The notes: a model not told the origin generated them from the sequence alone. DNA of 64,000 nucleotides from Notolepis coatsorum (GCA_963971535.1 OZ020591.1:17470823-17534822), one strand, 5' to 3'; shown: positions 1 to 10,674, numbered from the stretch's first letter. Numbers and translations: made by a program.

Positions 1-500
1 TCCTCGGATGAAAGCACCACGTGTGGTCTGCCCAACCTGGTTAAGACTCTAGATAACACGAGGAAGCGACGGGGATGCTGCTCACTTTAGAACTCTAACC
101 GCACGATGCACCATACATAATAGACTATTATTACTTAATAGAAATACGGTGCCAAACTATGGCAATTCAGCTATTAATTCGCACGAGGTCTCAATGCTAT
201 TCTAAGGCCAAACAGGCCATACTACACCGCACGCGGTATCGTGGGGTGAGGCTTCACGTTCTGTTACTTAGTTGGGTAGAAGGGTAAAGGACTAAGGGAT
301 AAGGGGACTTCTACATTTCTTGCGCCATATTTATATGCACGGTGAACAAATAGTGCCACTCTCTTTTCGGTAGCCGTATTCCTGCGCAGAGCCGGGGCTA
401 GTAGGGACATGTTTCGTCGGTACCATTGAACTTGGCTCCAAGGGGCTTGTCCCTGGCGCCAGGTCCTTGTCCAATAAGAGAATGAACTATTATGGGCTAT
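1..500 (-). mobile_element. Older BEL/Pao-type LTR, left part (interrupted)
   Basis: This stretch resembles the interior of the two LTRs at 501-1931 and 7110-8544. It has the same order of landmarks, including a block about a stretch rich in 'actattatta', a block around 'ggtgccaaactatg' and a block near 'accaataagagaatgaact'. It stops at base 500, where the complete element begins, and resumes at 8545-8680, which ends in the same LTR terminus (cttcacaaca). I infer an older LTR of the same lineage into which the complete element inserted. Its outer left end lies outside the window. Confidence 0.7.
496..500. repeat. Target-site duplication GCTAT (left copy)
   Basis: GCTAT directly precedes the LTR start (tgtaactgag) and recurs at 8545-8549 directly after the other LTR. 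Five bases is the usual target duplication of BEL/Pao elements and fixes both outer boundaries. Confidence 0.85.
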
Positions 501-1931
501 TGTAACTGAGGGGTACAATTCCCTGACTGTATTACTAGATATGATACTTACTACCACTACCGTTGTACTTAATATTCGGCCACCCAGTACTCGGCATAAA
601 TATATTATGATGAACACTGTCACGTAGATGAAACGGATCCAACACAAATGTACGAATTAGAAATAGGTCTTTATTTCTACACAGCGATGGTGTGTAGAGC
701 AAGCACTTAATCAAATCAATCACATTTATGAATGGGAATTAGTATGCACTTTTATGGCAAGAGTATTCGTCGGTATATCAATAGAGAATGTCCAATCTTT
801 GAAGGCGCAGGTGGTACATATACGACCTGGAATAGTTTAAGGAATAACAGCAATGATACTTCAATGATTATAGGCTGGATACACTAGGGGGGGTTAATCC
901 GGTCGCTTGTAAGCCGACAGGAGTAGGAAGGGGGGGGGGTAGAATCCGGCTGCCTCATCCGGCCAAGGGTATCCCAGGTGAACCCACTGTAGTGCCGTTC
1001 AATGCGCCGGCGATCCTTGGACCGCAGATGAAAGCAGATGGACTCTTTGTGGGCCGGCGTCCTCCGGTCCACGGAGGAGAGACGTGAAGCGACCTCGTCT
1101 TGCAGAGCGTCTCCTCACCTTGCGTCCTCTCCAGGGGGGGGGGGGTTCCAACACACGGCAGTGTCGGGGGTCTTTATCCATGGAATAATCAACGTATACA
1201 AAGCATAATCCGTGCCTGGGAAGGCGGGCTGTCGTCGGTAGAATAATCCGGTATACAGGTCCACTCGCTCGTCGGCTCTGGGGCTCCTCGGGTGCAGCTT
1301 CACGTGGGGTCAACCACCCTGGATAAGCAGCCAGTTCTCTGCCCGAAACGATGGGGTGCTGACTACGGTAGTATTCTCACCGTACGAAGCACTATATATT
1401 AACAGACTATTATTAGCTTAATAGACTACGTCCAACTCGACGATATAGTGCCAAATATGACTATTCAAATATTAATATACACGATGTCTCAATACCGATG
1501 GTAGGCGAACTTGGCCTTACTCCCACACGTGGCGTCGCGGGGAGGCTTTACGTCTGTGACTCTATTGGAGGGTAAGAAACTGGACTGAAAAGAAAGTCCT
1601 ACTTTAGTAGCGCAGTATATATACGCACTATGAACAAATAGTCCCATTAGTGGTGCGGTAGCCAGATTCCTACGCGGAACTAGGACTTGTTCGTACATGT
1701 TGAGCGGTACGTTTGAACTGGGTCTGAGGGGTATGGCAGCCTGGCACCAAGGTCTCGACCAATAGTAGAATGGAGACTATTATGGGATGTTCAGTAGGCT
1801 AGAATGGATATTCAATGCATATTGTACAAGGAATATACAAGGGATATCAGGGAATATTAGAGAATATACAAATACAATTAAATATATATAAATAAATATA
1901 TATATTCGGTTTAATCTGGCCCTTCACAACA
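501..1931 (-). mobile_element. BEL/Pao 3' LTR
   Basis: Long terminal repeat of the minus-strand element. It is nearly identical to 7110-8544, differing visibly only in poly-G tracts, a short AT-repeat tract and scattered bases. Read on the minus strand it begins TGTTGTGAAGG and ends CAGTTACA, the TG...CA form expected of an LTR. Short open frames inside it occur in both copies and are not genes. I see no clear polypurine tract just inside this LTR (plus-strand bases 1932-1960), which is unusual. Confidence 0.93.
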
Positions 1932-2022
1932 GCCAGACCTAATCAGTTAAACAGAGACAGATTAATCGCGTTGTCTATTTACACATAAGGGTTTGCTGTA
2001 GGGGTCAGTCAACTTCACAAAG

Positions 2023-5000
2023 TCATAGGGTTATAGGGTCATGGTCATCATCGATTGTGTCTGGGAGTCGGGGCAGTTCTATGAGCCTCGCCACGGGACG
2101 GGTGTAAGTGCGACCCTGGACAAGCACTTCAGCTGCTCGGACCTTGCCGTCGGCACCGGTGATCACTTTGCTTACGCGGCCGGCCGGCCACATAGCTCTG
2201 GGCAGTGATTGATCAATAATCATGACGACTGTTCCTTCTGTCAAATTGTCTCTCTCCTTTACCCACTTCTGGCGGGTCTGTAGAGACGGTAGGTAGTGCA
2301 GTAGGAAACTGCTCCAAAACTTGTCGGCTAATACTTGGCTGTACCTCCACATTCGTCGGCCGTTCGCTTCTTCAGGCCGGTACATTGTCTGGGGTAATGC
2401 AGGATCTAGCCGCCCCATCAGGAGTGTGTTGGGGTCTGCGGAGATAACAGTGCTCAATCCACAGAACACAGGCTTCTTATTCTCAGCCTCCTCCTGACTG
2501 GCTTCCCTCGGGATAGGCGTGGGCCACTGTCCTTCCGGGAGTCTTAGGAATGCGGGGCCGTCACTGTAGACATTGCGACGGGTGAGGTCATCTAGGGGCA
2601 TTCCCCGGGTGATGACGTCAGCTGGGTTCTGTTTTGTATCAACGTAGCGCCACTCTGTTTCTCCGGTTAACTCTTCGGTTAAGTCTTGAATCTCGGTGAC
2701 TCTGACTCCCACGAAGACTTTGTACTTGCATGAGTCCGATTTGATCCAGGCGAGTACTGTCGTGGAATCTGACCACAGGATTGTTCTAGACACCGGTATG
2801 GTGAGCTCACGTTGGATGAGCGTGGCTAGGTGCGCTCCGGCTAGGGCTGCGCAGAGCTCTAGGCGTGGGATAGATTGTTGCTTGCGTGGGGCTATTCTCG
2901 AGCGGGCGAGGACAAATGCTGTGTAGATCTCTCCCCCCCTTTCTTGGGCCCGCAAGTAGGCTACTGATCCGTATGCGACCTCTGAGGCGTCACTGAAGAC
3001 GTGTAAGTCCATTTTACATGTCTCTGGCCTCACCGTGGGTGGGAAGTAGCTTCGGCGCATATTAACGCCTGGGAGTGAGTGGAGCTCCATCTCCCACTCT
3101 CTCCAGGTGGATGCAAGGTGTGCGGGAATGGGGTCGTCCCAGCCCTGGTCCTTGTCCCACAATGCTCGTACAATCATTTTTGCCCTGGTGGTGTACGGTA
3201 GAATACATCCTAGCGGGTCATATTGTCGGGCGAGTGTTGTGTACACACTCCGTCTGGTGGTCGGCGCCGCCGCCGGCCTTCCCTGCTCCGTAGTCAGGGG
3301 CTTGTGTCTGTAGTGAAGCGAATCTGTTTTGAATCGCCACACCAATCCCAGGGTCATCTCCTGGGCTTCTCCCGGGATTGTAGCCATCCAGGTCTCGCTG
3401 CTGGCTGCCTTGTCCTCGGAGGAGAGGCTGCGCAGTACTTGCGGATCGCTGCTGGCCCACTGCCTGAGATCAAAGCCGCCTTTGATCAATGAGGCGCGGA
3501 GTTTAATCAGGAGAGCCTCGGCTCCTTCCTGGGTTGAAAGGCTTTGTAGACAGTTGTCTACGTAGAAGCTGGTCTTTACGCTGTGTCGGACCTCTTCGTC
3601 CGCTGCTGGGTCCTCTGCTACATGTTTCTGTAGTGCAAATGTAGCACAGCAGGGGCTGCACGTCGTTCCGAAGGGGAGGACTTCCCATTGGTAGATGGCT
3701 GGGTGCTCATCTCCTGGCTTCTCTCTCCATAGGAACCGTAACAGGGGCTTGTCCTCCTCTACTAATCTCACCTGCAGGAACATTCCTTTAATGTCCCCGC
3801 TGATGGCCACCTTTTCCTGGCGGAAGCGGAGTAGAACGCCGAGTAGGGAGGGGCCGAGTGTGGGACCGGGCAGTAACTCTTTATTCAGATTTTGGGATCC
3901 GATCTGGCAGCTGCAGCCAAACACCATGCGGTCTCTACCGTTGTGATGGACCTTGTGGTGAGGCACGTACCACGATTCAGTGGTCTGGTCAGCCTCTTCA
4001 ATGTCCATCTTTGTGACGTGTCCCGCTGTGATGAGCTTCTCAATCTCAGCGCGGTACACACTCTCTTGGGCGGGGTTCTTGGCTAAGCGCCGCTCCGTGT
4101 TCAGCAGGTACCGTTCTGTGGCGTCTGTCCTGGCGTGGAAAGTAGGCATTCCTTCTCGCCGCAGGAGTGGCGTGGCGCATCTCAACACGCCGCTGACCGG
4201 GACTCTCTTGGTCTTTGTCTCGAGGAGGTGAATGGCGCAAATGTCATCCCTAGAGCGAATGTCTTTCTTTCCGTTCCTAAAGGGCATTTGTTCCAAGGTC
4301 CATAACCGCTCCACGTGTTGCAGGAGTGCGGTTTCTCCCTCTGTGACTCGGGAGTGGAGACATCTAGTGGCTGTACTCCGGTTGAGAGATTTGGCGAGCA
4401 GGCCTTGGAGAGTCCATCCCAAACGGGTCTCGACTGCTGCAGGACAGCCTCGGGGTCCGGTATGAACCCGGTCTATCGGGACAATGAGGTCTGCATGGTC
4501 GGAGCCTATCAACAGGGTCGGCATAGCATTGTCTATGAGCGGGATCGGTAACTTGCGCAGATGTACATATTTCTCCATCAGCTTGGCGACGGGGTATGTG
4601 TACCACGACAGTCCTATTTCTTGGCTGGTGAAAGCGTCTGTAATCTGGTACCGTCGCTCAGGCTGGCCGCTTGCTGCGATAGAGAATGAGACATTCTCGC
4701 CCTTTATCGTCTTCAAATCTCGTCTTATTGTCCGAATTGTCATTTGGGTTTCGCTTCCCCGCAGCCCTAGCTGGGCCGCAGCGGAGGCGAGCAGAAGGGT
4801 CTTCTCTGACCCGTCATCGAGGACGGCGTAAGTGTCCAGGACTTTATTCTGGTAGCTTAGTGTCACACGCACTACTTTTAGGAGTACTCGGGCTCCACTG
4901 CTGCTGGCGGGATCGATGTACATGACGCTCGCTTTGCTGCTGGATGGTGCGGGTGAAGGGCGCCGTCTGTTACTGTCGTGAAGTATGTCCAGATGGGCTC

Positions 5001-7065
5001 CATCGCACTTGGTGCACCTTTTCTTTAAGCGGCATTCGGCTGCCATGTGTGAGCGCGCACAGCGAACACAGCGCTTGTTGGACTTTATCCATTGACTTGC
5101 TTCCTCCGCGTTCAGCTTGGGGAAGGAGTCACATTGCGCTAGCCAGTGTTCTTTCTCACAGTAGGGGCACACTATCTTCCACTTCTCCATTCTGGAGGGG
5201 GTACTGTGGCTCCTGCTGCTCGGTACTGACTCCGATTGGTGCATCACAGTCACCGATCTTCTTCCATCATTTAGTCGTCTGGTTCCTTCTCTGGAGCCAG
5301 GGGTGCTCCGTCCGAATGTATCTAGCCGTAGGCTGCTGACTTCTCTCGCCAGGAAGTCTGCTAGATCGAGGAGGTTCGGTTCGGGGCCATTCGGATCTCG
5401 GTGATCTCTCTGCCGCCTAAAACGCTCCTGTCGAGCGGGCGGCAGCTTCTCCAAGATCCTTTCCACATTTGAGTTGGCGTAAAGTTCATGCCTCCCCTTC
5501 TCTCTCTGCGCTCCCAACATCCCTACCAGGGACTGCACTCTGATGGACAGGTCGTCCAGTGCTCGATTGTCTATTGCTGGGGGTAAGCGGTCGATGTGTC
5601 GGATCTCCTGGATCACGTAATCCCATATGCGCCCATACCTCTGGTCCAATGCTACCAGCGCTGCTGTGTATGGGGTGGTGGAAGTCGCGTAGGCGAGCGC
5701 TATATTATGTGCGCGGGGTACCTTTAAGTGCTTCAGTAGGATGGCGTATTTATGGCGTTCATCCAATACATCCACCAACATGGTCTCCAGACACATGCGG
5801 AGTTCTGTATACTGGGCCCGGTTCTCTTGGGTGAAGTCGGGTACCATAGGCGTGCCAATGTATGACGCTGACTGTGGATACATCGGCGAGCGTTGGGGGA
5901 GAGGCCTCCTAGGCGAGTCTCCTCCCGCTCCTTGGTATGGGCTGGTACCGGCAGTGTACCATGGCCCGCTTGTCCAGGTGCTGTTCCTCGGTGCGGGTCG
6001 TGCGTCGTGCTCACCCGTGTATAGAGTCGGGGGTCTGTAGCGCAGCTCCGCGGGAGTATAGCCTGGGCTGTACCGGACCTCCTGGTCCGGTAGAGTACTG
6101 TGCTGTCGTCGGGCGTGGTTCTCCTCCTCTTCCTCTTCGTCTTCAGTTAGGTCATCCAGTGCTTGTAGTCTCTGGTTTAGCCTCTCCACAGGATATGCTG
6201 CTCCTTCCCGGTTGCTAGGTCTCGCTTGGACCGGTGGGGGGAGGTGGTCTGTGGGGGGTATAGACCTTGTCTGTTGGTCAAGTTCAGGGTTGTTTACTCG
6301 GCTAGGGGATGCCGCCCTGGAGGTGTGTCTAGACGAGTTCCTGGAGCCTCTGGCGGAGGGAGAGGGTGTTGTCCGTCTGATCAGCTGTTCTATTAGTTGC
6401 GCTTGCTGTCTGTCGCGCTCTGCGTCCCGTAGAGCACCAGCAGCTTCTCGCTGGCTGTCTGCTCGGTCTCGGGCCACATTCTCTTCCCTCTGAATGCGTC
6501 TTATTTCTAGACGTATATGCTCTTCTTCGCTCCGCTGCTGGATCTGCAGTCGGTCGCGTTCAGCAGCGGCGTTCAGGCTGATGAGGAAGGCCTGCTGTAG
6601 GGTCCTCTCTGCCTCGCTGGGGGAAGGCGGTTGTATAGGGGAGCCTTCCCTCGGGGTACTCCTTGCGGAGCCTTGGAGCTCTATCTCCACGGTGCTCTCC
6701 CCGTCTTCTTCCGTGCCGAGTTCTGTCTCGGTAGCGTTGTATTCCTCCCGGGACTCATCGGGGACTACTTCTTCAGTACTGGCGGGGTGTGAAGTCATGT
6801 CTGGTTCCCACTGGTCCCCACCGTGAACTTGGTCAGTTACATTAGAACCCGTAGGGGCCTCTATGGTCGGGGTAGTCTGGGCGTTGGGGTTAGACATACT
6901 TTTACTTTCTAGTTTTACCGCGTTTACTGTTAGTAGAAGACTAGGTTGTTGACTGACAGCGTAAGCCTCTAAGTACTGAGGGAGCCGTCGTTCGCGCTGC
7001 GGGTGTTGGTTAGGAGGATCGTTTCGTGGAGTGTTCATCATAGGCCATTTCAATATTAATAACAC
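2023..7065 (-). CDS. BEL/Pao Gag-Pol polyprotein lacking integrase core
   Basis: A 1680-codon open frame fills the interior of the LTR element. In order it shows a charged, coiled Gag N-terminus with an RE/RD-rich stretch; three zinc knuckles near residues 625-690 (starting CPYC, CVRC and CTKC); an aspartic protease motif VLDDGSEKT near 748; a reverse transcriptase with GDIKGMF near 1085 and YVDN near 1167; and an RNase H with FSDAS, PRLEL, WSDST and NPAD spread over about 1355-1485. The end (about 1560-1670) resembles the DUF5641 domain that closes BEL polyproteins. Between KKPVFCG (about 1530) and the DUF5641-like part there is no zinc-binding HHCC domain and no DDE integrase core, which normally take about 400 residues. 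The frame stays open across the gap. YVDN in place of YVDD is seen directly; I believe it is common in fish BEL elements but cannot confirm it. The first ATG lies about 25 bases downstream of the primer site. Confidence 0.92.
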   Translation of the reverse strand: MLLILKWPMMNTPRNDPPNQHPQRERRLPQYLEAYAVSQQPSLLLTVNAVKLESKSMSNPNAQTTPTIEAPTGSNVTDQVHGGDQWEPDMTSHPASTEEVVPDESREEYNATETELGTEEDGESTVEIELQGSARSTPREGSPIQPPSPSEAERTLQQAFLISLNAAAERDRLQIQQRSEEEHIRLEIRRIQREENVARDRADSQREAAGALRDAERDRQQAQLIEQLIRRTTPSPSARGSRNSSRHTSRAASPSRVNNPELDQQTRSIPPTDHLPPPVQARPSNREGAAYPVERLNQRLQALDDLTEDEEEEEENHARRQHSTLPDQEVRYSPGYTPAELRYRPPTLYTGEHDARPAPRNSTWTSGPWYTAGTSPYQGAGGDSPRRPLPQRSPMYPQSASYIGTPMVPDFTQENRAQYTELRMCLETMLVDVLDERHKYAILLKHLKVPRAHNIALAYATSTTPYTAALVALDQRYGRIWDYVIQEIRHIDRLPPAIDNRALDDLSIRVQSLVGMLGAQREKGRHELYANSNVERILEKLPPARQERFRRQRDHRDPNGPEPNLLDLADFLAREVSSLRLDTFGRSTPGSREGTRRLNDGRRSVTVMHQSESVPSSRSHSTPSRMEKWKIVCPYCEKEHWLAQCDSFPKLNAEEASQWIKSNKRCVRCARSHMAAECRLKKRCTKCDGAHLDILHDSNRRRPSPAPSSSKASVMYIDPASSSGARVLLKVVRVTLSYQNKVLDTYAVLDDGSEKTLLLASAAAQLGLRGSETQMTIRTIRRDLKTIKGENVSFSIAASGQPERRYQITDAFTSQEIGLSWYTYPVAKLMEKYVHLRKLPIPLIDNAMPTLLIGSDHADLIVPIDRVHTGPRGCPAAVETRLGWTLQGLLAKSLNRSTATRCLHSRVTEGETALLQHVERLWTLEQMPFRNGKKDIRSRDDICAIHLLETKTKRVPVSGVLRCATPLLRREGMPTFHARTDATERYLLNTERRLAKNPAQESVYRAEIEKLITAGHVTKMDIEEADQTTESWYVPHHKVHHNGRDRMVFGCSCQIGSQNLNKELLPGPTLGPSLLGVLLRFRQEKVAISGDIKGMFLQVRLVEEDKPLLRFLWREKPGDEHPAIYQWEVLPFGTTCSPCCATFALQKHVAEDPAADEEVRHSVKTSFYVDNCLQSLSTQEGAEALLIKLRASLIKGGFDLRQWASSDPQVLRSLSSEDKAASSETWMATIPGEAQEMTLGLVWRFKTDSLHYRHKPLTTEQGRPAAAPTTRRSVYTTLARQYDPLGCILPYTTRAKMIVRALWDKDQGWDDPIPAHLASTWREWEMELHSLPGVNMRRSYFPPTVRPETCKMDLHVFSDASEVAYGSVAYLRAQERGGEIYTAFVLARSRIAPRKQQSIPRLELCAALAGAHLATLIQRELTIPVSRTILWSDSTTVLAWIKSDSCKYKVFVGVRVTEIQDLTEELTGETEWRYVDTKQNPADVITRGMPLDDLTRRNVYSDGPAFLRLPEGQWPTPIPREASQEEAENKKPVFCGLSTVISADPNTLLMGRLDPALPQTMYRPEEANGRRMWRYSQVLADKFWSSFLLHYLPSLQTRQKWVKERDNLTEGTVVMIIDQSLPRAMWPAGRVSKVITGADGKVRAAEVLVQGRTYTRPVARLIELPRLPDTIDDDHDPITL

Positions 7066-7090
7066 TATATTAATATTACACTAATTACCC

Positions 7091-7107
7091 TCCGGCTCGA
7101 AGGACCA
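7091..7107 (-). promoter_or_regulatory. Primer-binding site, tRNA-Tyr
   Basis: On the minus strand the sequence two bases after the 5' LTR is TGGTCCTTCGAGCCGGA. It is complementary over 17 bases to the 3' end of eukaryotic tRNA-Tyr including CCA. This supports the element boundary and its minus-strand orientation. Confidence 0.88.
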
Positions 7108-7109
7108 AT

Positions 7110-8544
7110 TGTAACTGAGGGGTACAATTCCCTGACTGTATTACTAGATATGATACTTACTACCACTACCTTTGTACTTAATATTCGGCCACCCAGTACT
7201 CGGCATAAATATATTATGATGAACACTGTCACGTAGATGAAACGGATCCAACACAAATGTACGAATTAGAAATAGGTCTTTATTTCTACACAGCGATGGT
7301 GTGTAGAGCAAGCACTTAATCAAATCAATCACATTTATGAATGGGAATTAGTATGCACTTTTATGGCAAGAGTATTCGTCGGTATATCAATAGAGAATGT
7401 CCAATCTTTGAAGGCGCAGGTGGTACATATACGACCTGGAATAGTTTAAGGAATAACAGCAATGATACTTCAATGATTATAGGCTGGATACACTAGGGGG
7501 GGTTAATCCGGTTGCTTGTAAGCCGACAGGAGTAGGAAGGGGGGGGGGGTAGAATCCGGCTGCCTCATCCGGCCAAGGGTATCCCAGGTGAACCCACTGT
7601 AGTGCCGTTCAATGCGCCGGCGATCCTTGGACCGCAGATGAAAGCAGATGGACTCTTTGTGGGCCGGCGTCCTCCGGTCCACGGAGGAGAGACGTGAAGC
7701 GACCTCGTCTTGCAGAGCGTCTCCTCACCTTGCGTCCTCTCCAGGGGGGGGGGGTTCCAACACACGGCAGTGTCGGGGGTCTTTATCCATGGAATAATCA
7801 ACGTATACAAAGCATAATCCGTGCCTGGGAAGGCGGGCTGTCGTCGGTAGAATAATCCGGTATACAGGTCCACTCGCTCGTCGGCTCTGGGGCTCCTCGG
7901 GTGCAGCTTCACGTGGGGTCAACCACCCTGGATAAGCAGCCAGTTCTCTGCCCGAAACGATGGGGTGCTGACTACGGTAGTATTCTCACCGTACGAAGCA
8001 CTATATATTAACAGACTATTATTAGCTTAATAGACTACGTCCAACTCGACGATATAGTGCCAAATATGACTATTCAAATATTAATATACACGATGTCTCA
8101 ATACCGATGGTAGGCGAACTTGGCCTTACTCCCACACGTGGCGTCGCGGGGAGGCTTTACGTCTGTGACTCTATTGGAGGGTAAGAAACTGGACTGAAAA
8201 GAAAGTCCTACTTTAGTAGCGCAGTATATATACGCACTATGAACAAATAGTCCCATTAGTGGTGCGGTAGCCAGATTCCTACGCGGAACTAGGACTTGTT
8301 CGTACATGTTGAGCGGTACGTTTGAACTGGGTCTGAGGGGTATGGCAGCCTGGCACCAAGGTCTCGACCAATAGTAGAATGGAGACTATTATGGGATGTT
8401 CAGTAGGCTAGAATGGATATTCAATGCATATTGTACAAGGAATATACAAGGGATATCAGGGAATATTAGAGAATATACAAATACAATTAAATATATATAT
8501 ATAAATAAATATATATATTCGGTTTAATCTGGCCCTTCACAACA
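7110..8544 (-). mobile_element. BEL/Pao 5' LTR
   Basis: Direct repeat of 501-1931 lying upstream of the polyprotein on the minus strand, followed by the primer site. Near-identity of the two LTRs points to a recent insertion. It is 4 bases longer, mainly from an AT-rich microsatellite and poly-G variation. Confidence 0.93.
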
Positions 8545-8680
8545 GCTATAGTAGACTAAAGGGATATTCCGTATATATGTACAAGGAATATACAAGGGAT
8601 ATCAAACGATATACAAATACTATTCAATATATATCCATAAATAAATATATATATTCGGTTTTATCTGATCCTTCACAACA
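8545..8680 (-). mobile_element. Older BEL/Pao-type LTR, right part
   Basis: Begins with the target duplicate GCTAT, then shows the AT-rich block and terminal 'cttcacaaca' of the BEL LTRs in diverged form. It joins base 500 once the complete element is removed. The next base begins a Gypsy LTR remnant, so this older LTR had itself landed in the Gypsy LTR. Confidence 0.72.
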
Positions 8681-8826
8681 ACGTCAGATACGGTGCCCGG
8701 CAGTTGGATGTATGCAAGTTAACCCAAAGTGTGGAAGTAAAGAACCTTCAGCTATATTGTCATCGTGTGGACATTCAATTCTTTCTGCTAGAAACTAAGA
8801 GTGACAGCCAGAACAGAAACATTACA
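8681..8826 (+). mobile_element. Gypsy-type 5' LTR, 3' portion
   Basis: About 145 bases matching 13862-14008 almost throughout (gtcagatacggtgccc to acattaca) and followed directly by a primer-binding site. The left part of this LTR was displaced by the older BEL LTR and is not in the window. Confidence 0.75.
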
Positions 8827-8844
8827 TGGTGTCAGAAGTGGGAT
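8827..8844 (+). promoter_or_regulatory. Primer-binding site, tRNA-Leu
   Basis: TGGTGTCAGAAGTGGGAT directly follows the LTR end. It is complementary to the 3' end of a eukaryotic tRNA-Leu (acceptor ending ATCCCACTTCTGACA plus CCA). Gypsy-type elements often use this primer. Confidence 0.8.
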
Positions 8845-8849
8845 CAGAA

Positions 8850-9334
8850 TTTCGGGGTGGTCAGGTGGCGTAGCGGAGATTGCGCTCGTCACCAATGCAA
8901 GAGGCTGCGGTCTCGACTCCCGGAGTCAGCATTGCTTGCGACTTGGGCTGATCGTCATACTAACTCGTTTGGCTGGGTTAGGGGGAGGGCAAGTCGAGGG
9001 TGGTAATCTGGCGTTGTGGACAGCGACGCCTACAGGTCAGGTCTGGGCGCCTGCTCAGCGAAAGGCAGGAATTGGTGGGGGCAGCGTGACCTCCCACGCG
9101 TTACACTTCACCAATGAGAGTCCTCGCTGCCAGGTGAGAAGAGAGCCACTGGCTGTCTCCACATGTGTCGGAGGAAGCATGTGGTTGACTTCAGGGTTCC
9201 CTTGTACCGACCAGTAGGAGGAACATGGGCACAACAACCAGGTAGGGGAGGGAATTGGCACAACGACTAAATTGGGACAGGAAGAAAAAAAACAGAGAAA
9301 AATCTGATAGATAGGATTAAAAGAAAAATTAAAG
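8850..9334 (+). mobile_element. tRNA-derived SINE, ~485 bp (copy 1)
   Basis: Flanked by a 15-bp duplicate GAAGTGGGATCAGAA (8835-8849 and 9335-9349) and ending in an A-rich tail. The head (ggtggtcaggtggcgtagc) has a pol III A-box form and aligns with the heads of the elements at 32534 and 63196. The body shares 'gtggacagcgacgcctacagg', 'cgcctgctcagcg' and 'tgtcggaggaagca' with them. The B box is degenerate here. The duplicated target is the Gypsy primer-site region, so the SINE arrived after the Gypsy element. Confidence 0.85.
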
Positions 9335-9349
9335 GAAGTGGGATCAGAA

Positions 9350-10312
9350 GTTTAAGCTTATTTTGGAACGTTTGGAATGGACAGTTCGGGCGTTTCAATG
9401 CCGAGAATGGACTAGGACTCCTCCAACCTACCCGATGCATGGAGAAAGTTTCGCCGTGGAGTTAATGTTTTCGGGACCTTTGTCTGCAAAAACAGAGGAG
9501 GCGAAATTCAGCTACCTCCTCCTGTGGATAGGAGAGAAGGGCAGAGAGAGACGTCTTCAATATGTGGACTCTGTCGATAGACGAAAGGAAGGTACTGAAG
9601 ACGTACTATGAAGGTTTCGAAGCCTATGTTATACCCAAAGCTAACCCCATTTTTGCACGTTATAAGTTCCATGAAAGGATGCAAGGCGACAGTGAGAACT
9701 TTGATCAGTTTGTAACTGAGCTTAAGCTGCTAGTGAAGGACTGTACTTGAGACAAAAGTGACAAAATGGTCAGAGACAGAATCGTGTTTGCCACTAACTC
9801 AGCAGTGAGGCAGAGGCTACTCTGCTACGGTCCAGACTTAACGCTGGAGAAGACGATTGACATTGCAAAATCACATGAAGTTTCACAGCAACAACTAAAA
9901 ACAATGGAGTGTGCGACTGTGAGTGGAGCTAATCAGTCTGTCCACGCAGTTAGCAGCAGGAGACCATTCAAACCGGACCAAGCACGTTATGGTCGCAAAA
10001 CAGTAAGCAAGGCTGACGTCATGCAGGAGGACTGTGGAGCATGCGGGAGAGAGCACAGCCGTGCTGAGGAATGTCCAGCTAAGGGACGTCAATGTAACAA
10101 CTGCAACAAATTCAACCACTTTGCCAGGATGTGCAGGTCAGCACCACAGCGACGTCAGATCAAGCCACAGGCAAAGAGGATGCATGCTATATCTGACACT
10201 GGTGAGCAGCAACGTGATGATGATGAACAAAACAGCATGCAAGCACAGACAAAGAACAAGAATTACAAATTGGAGCACAAATTGACACAGGTGCCCAGGC
10301 TAATGTAATACC
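9350..10312 (+). pseudogene. Gypsy gag remnant with zinc knuckle
   Basis: From 9562 one reading frame continues to 10308, interrupted by an in-frame TGA at 9748-9750. It includes the Gag-like stretch FARYKFHERMQGDSENFDQF and a CCHC knuckle CNNCNKFNHFARMC (near 10093-10134), preceded by a cysteine-rich CGACGREH motif. Upstream (9363-9611) another frame carries the N-terminal part, so at least one frameshift is present. Not functional. Confidence 0.8.
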
Positions 10313-10432
10313 AGCCAACACATTCCATGAGCTATTTGGAAATGTAGTATTAAGCCCGCAAGCCAGCAAGCTCTCAGGCTATGGTGGGCATGTGCTTACT
10401 GTAAAAGGGGCCTGCAGGCTAACATGCCGATA
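10248..10432 (+). pseudogene. Gypsy aspartic protease remnant
   Basis: In a frame shifted from gag the translation gives QIDTGAQANVIPA at about 10278-10316, with the DTGA catalytic motif of retroviral-type proteases. It ends at a stop near 10431. The shift from gag may be a natural Gag-Pol shift or decay. Confidence 0.72.
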
Positions 10433-10438
10433 ATTCGG

Positions 10439-10608
10439 AATCATATCTGCACAAGATAAGTTTCAGAGACGAGTGGATGAGGCCTACGAGGGGCTCCCGG
10501 GCGTCGCCGCCGTTGTCGATGACATCATTGTGTATGGCCGCACGAAAGAGGAGCACGATGCCAACCTGCGTGCCATGCTAGAGAGAACCAGACAGAGAGG
10601 AATATAGT
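10439..10608 (+). pseudogene. Gypsy reverse transcriptase scrap
   Basis: Translates as GIISAQDKFQRRVDEAYEG and then VVDDIIVYGRTKEEHDANL, covering the Gypsy RT palm with the catalytic DD motif, and ends at a stop by 10608. The rest of RT, RNase H and integrase are absent, so a large internal deletion joins protease to this fragment. Confidence 0.82.
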
Positions 10609-10674
10609 GAGACTGTCTGCAAAGTTGATACGTTTTTGTGCTTTGATTTTCAGCTATGCGTCATGCTTCTCCTT

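Noticed and set aside
264..1698. Short minus-strand frames in the left LTR
   Set aside because: Duplicated in the right LTR and without domain content; LTR sequence, not genes.
3223..5339. Plus-strand frames of up to 131 codons opposite the polyprotein
   Set aside because: Antisense shadows of the long minus-strand Gag-Pol frame.
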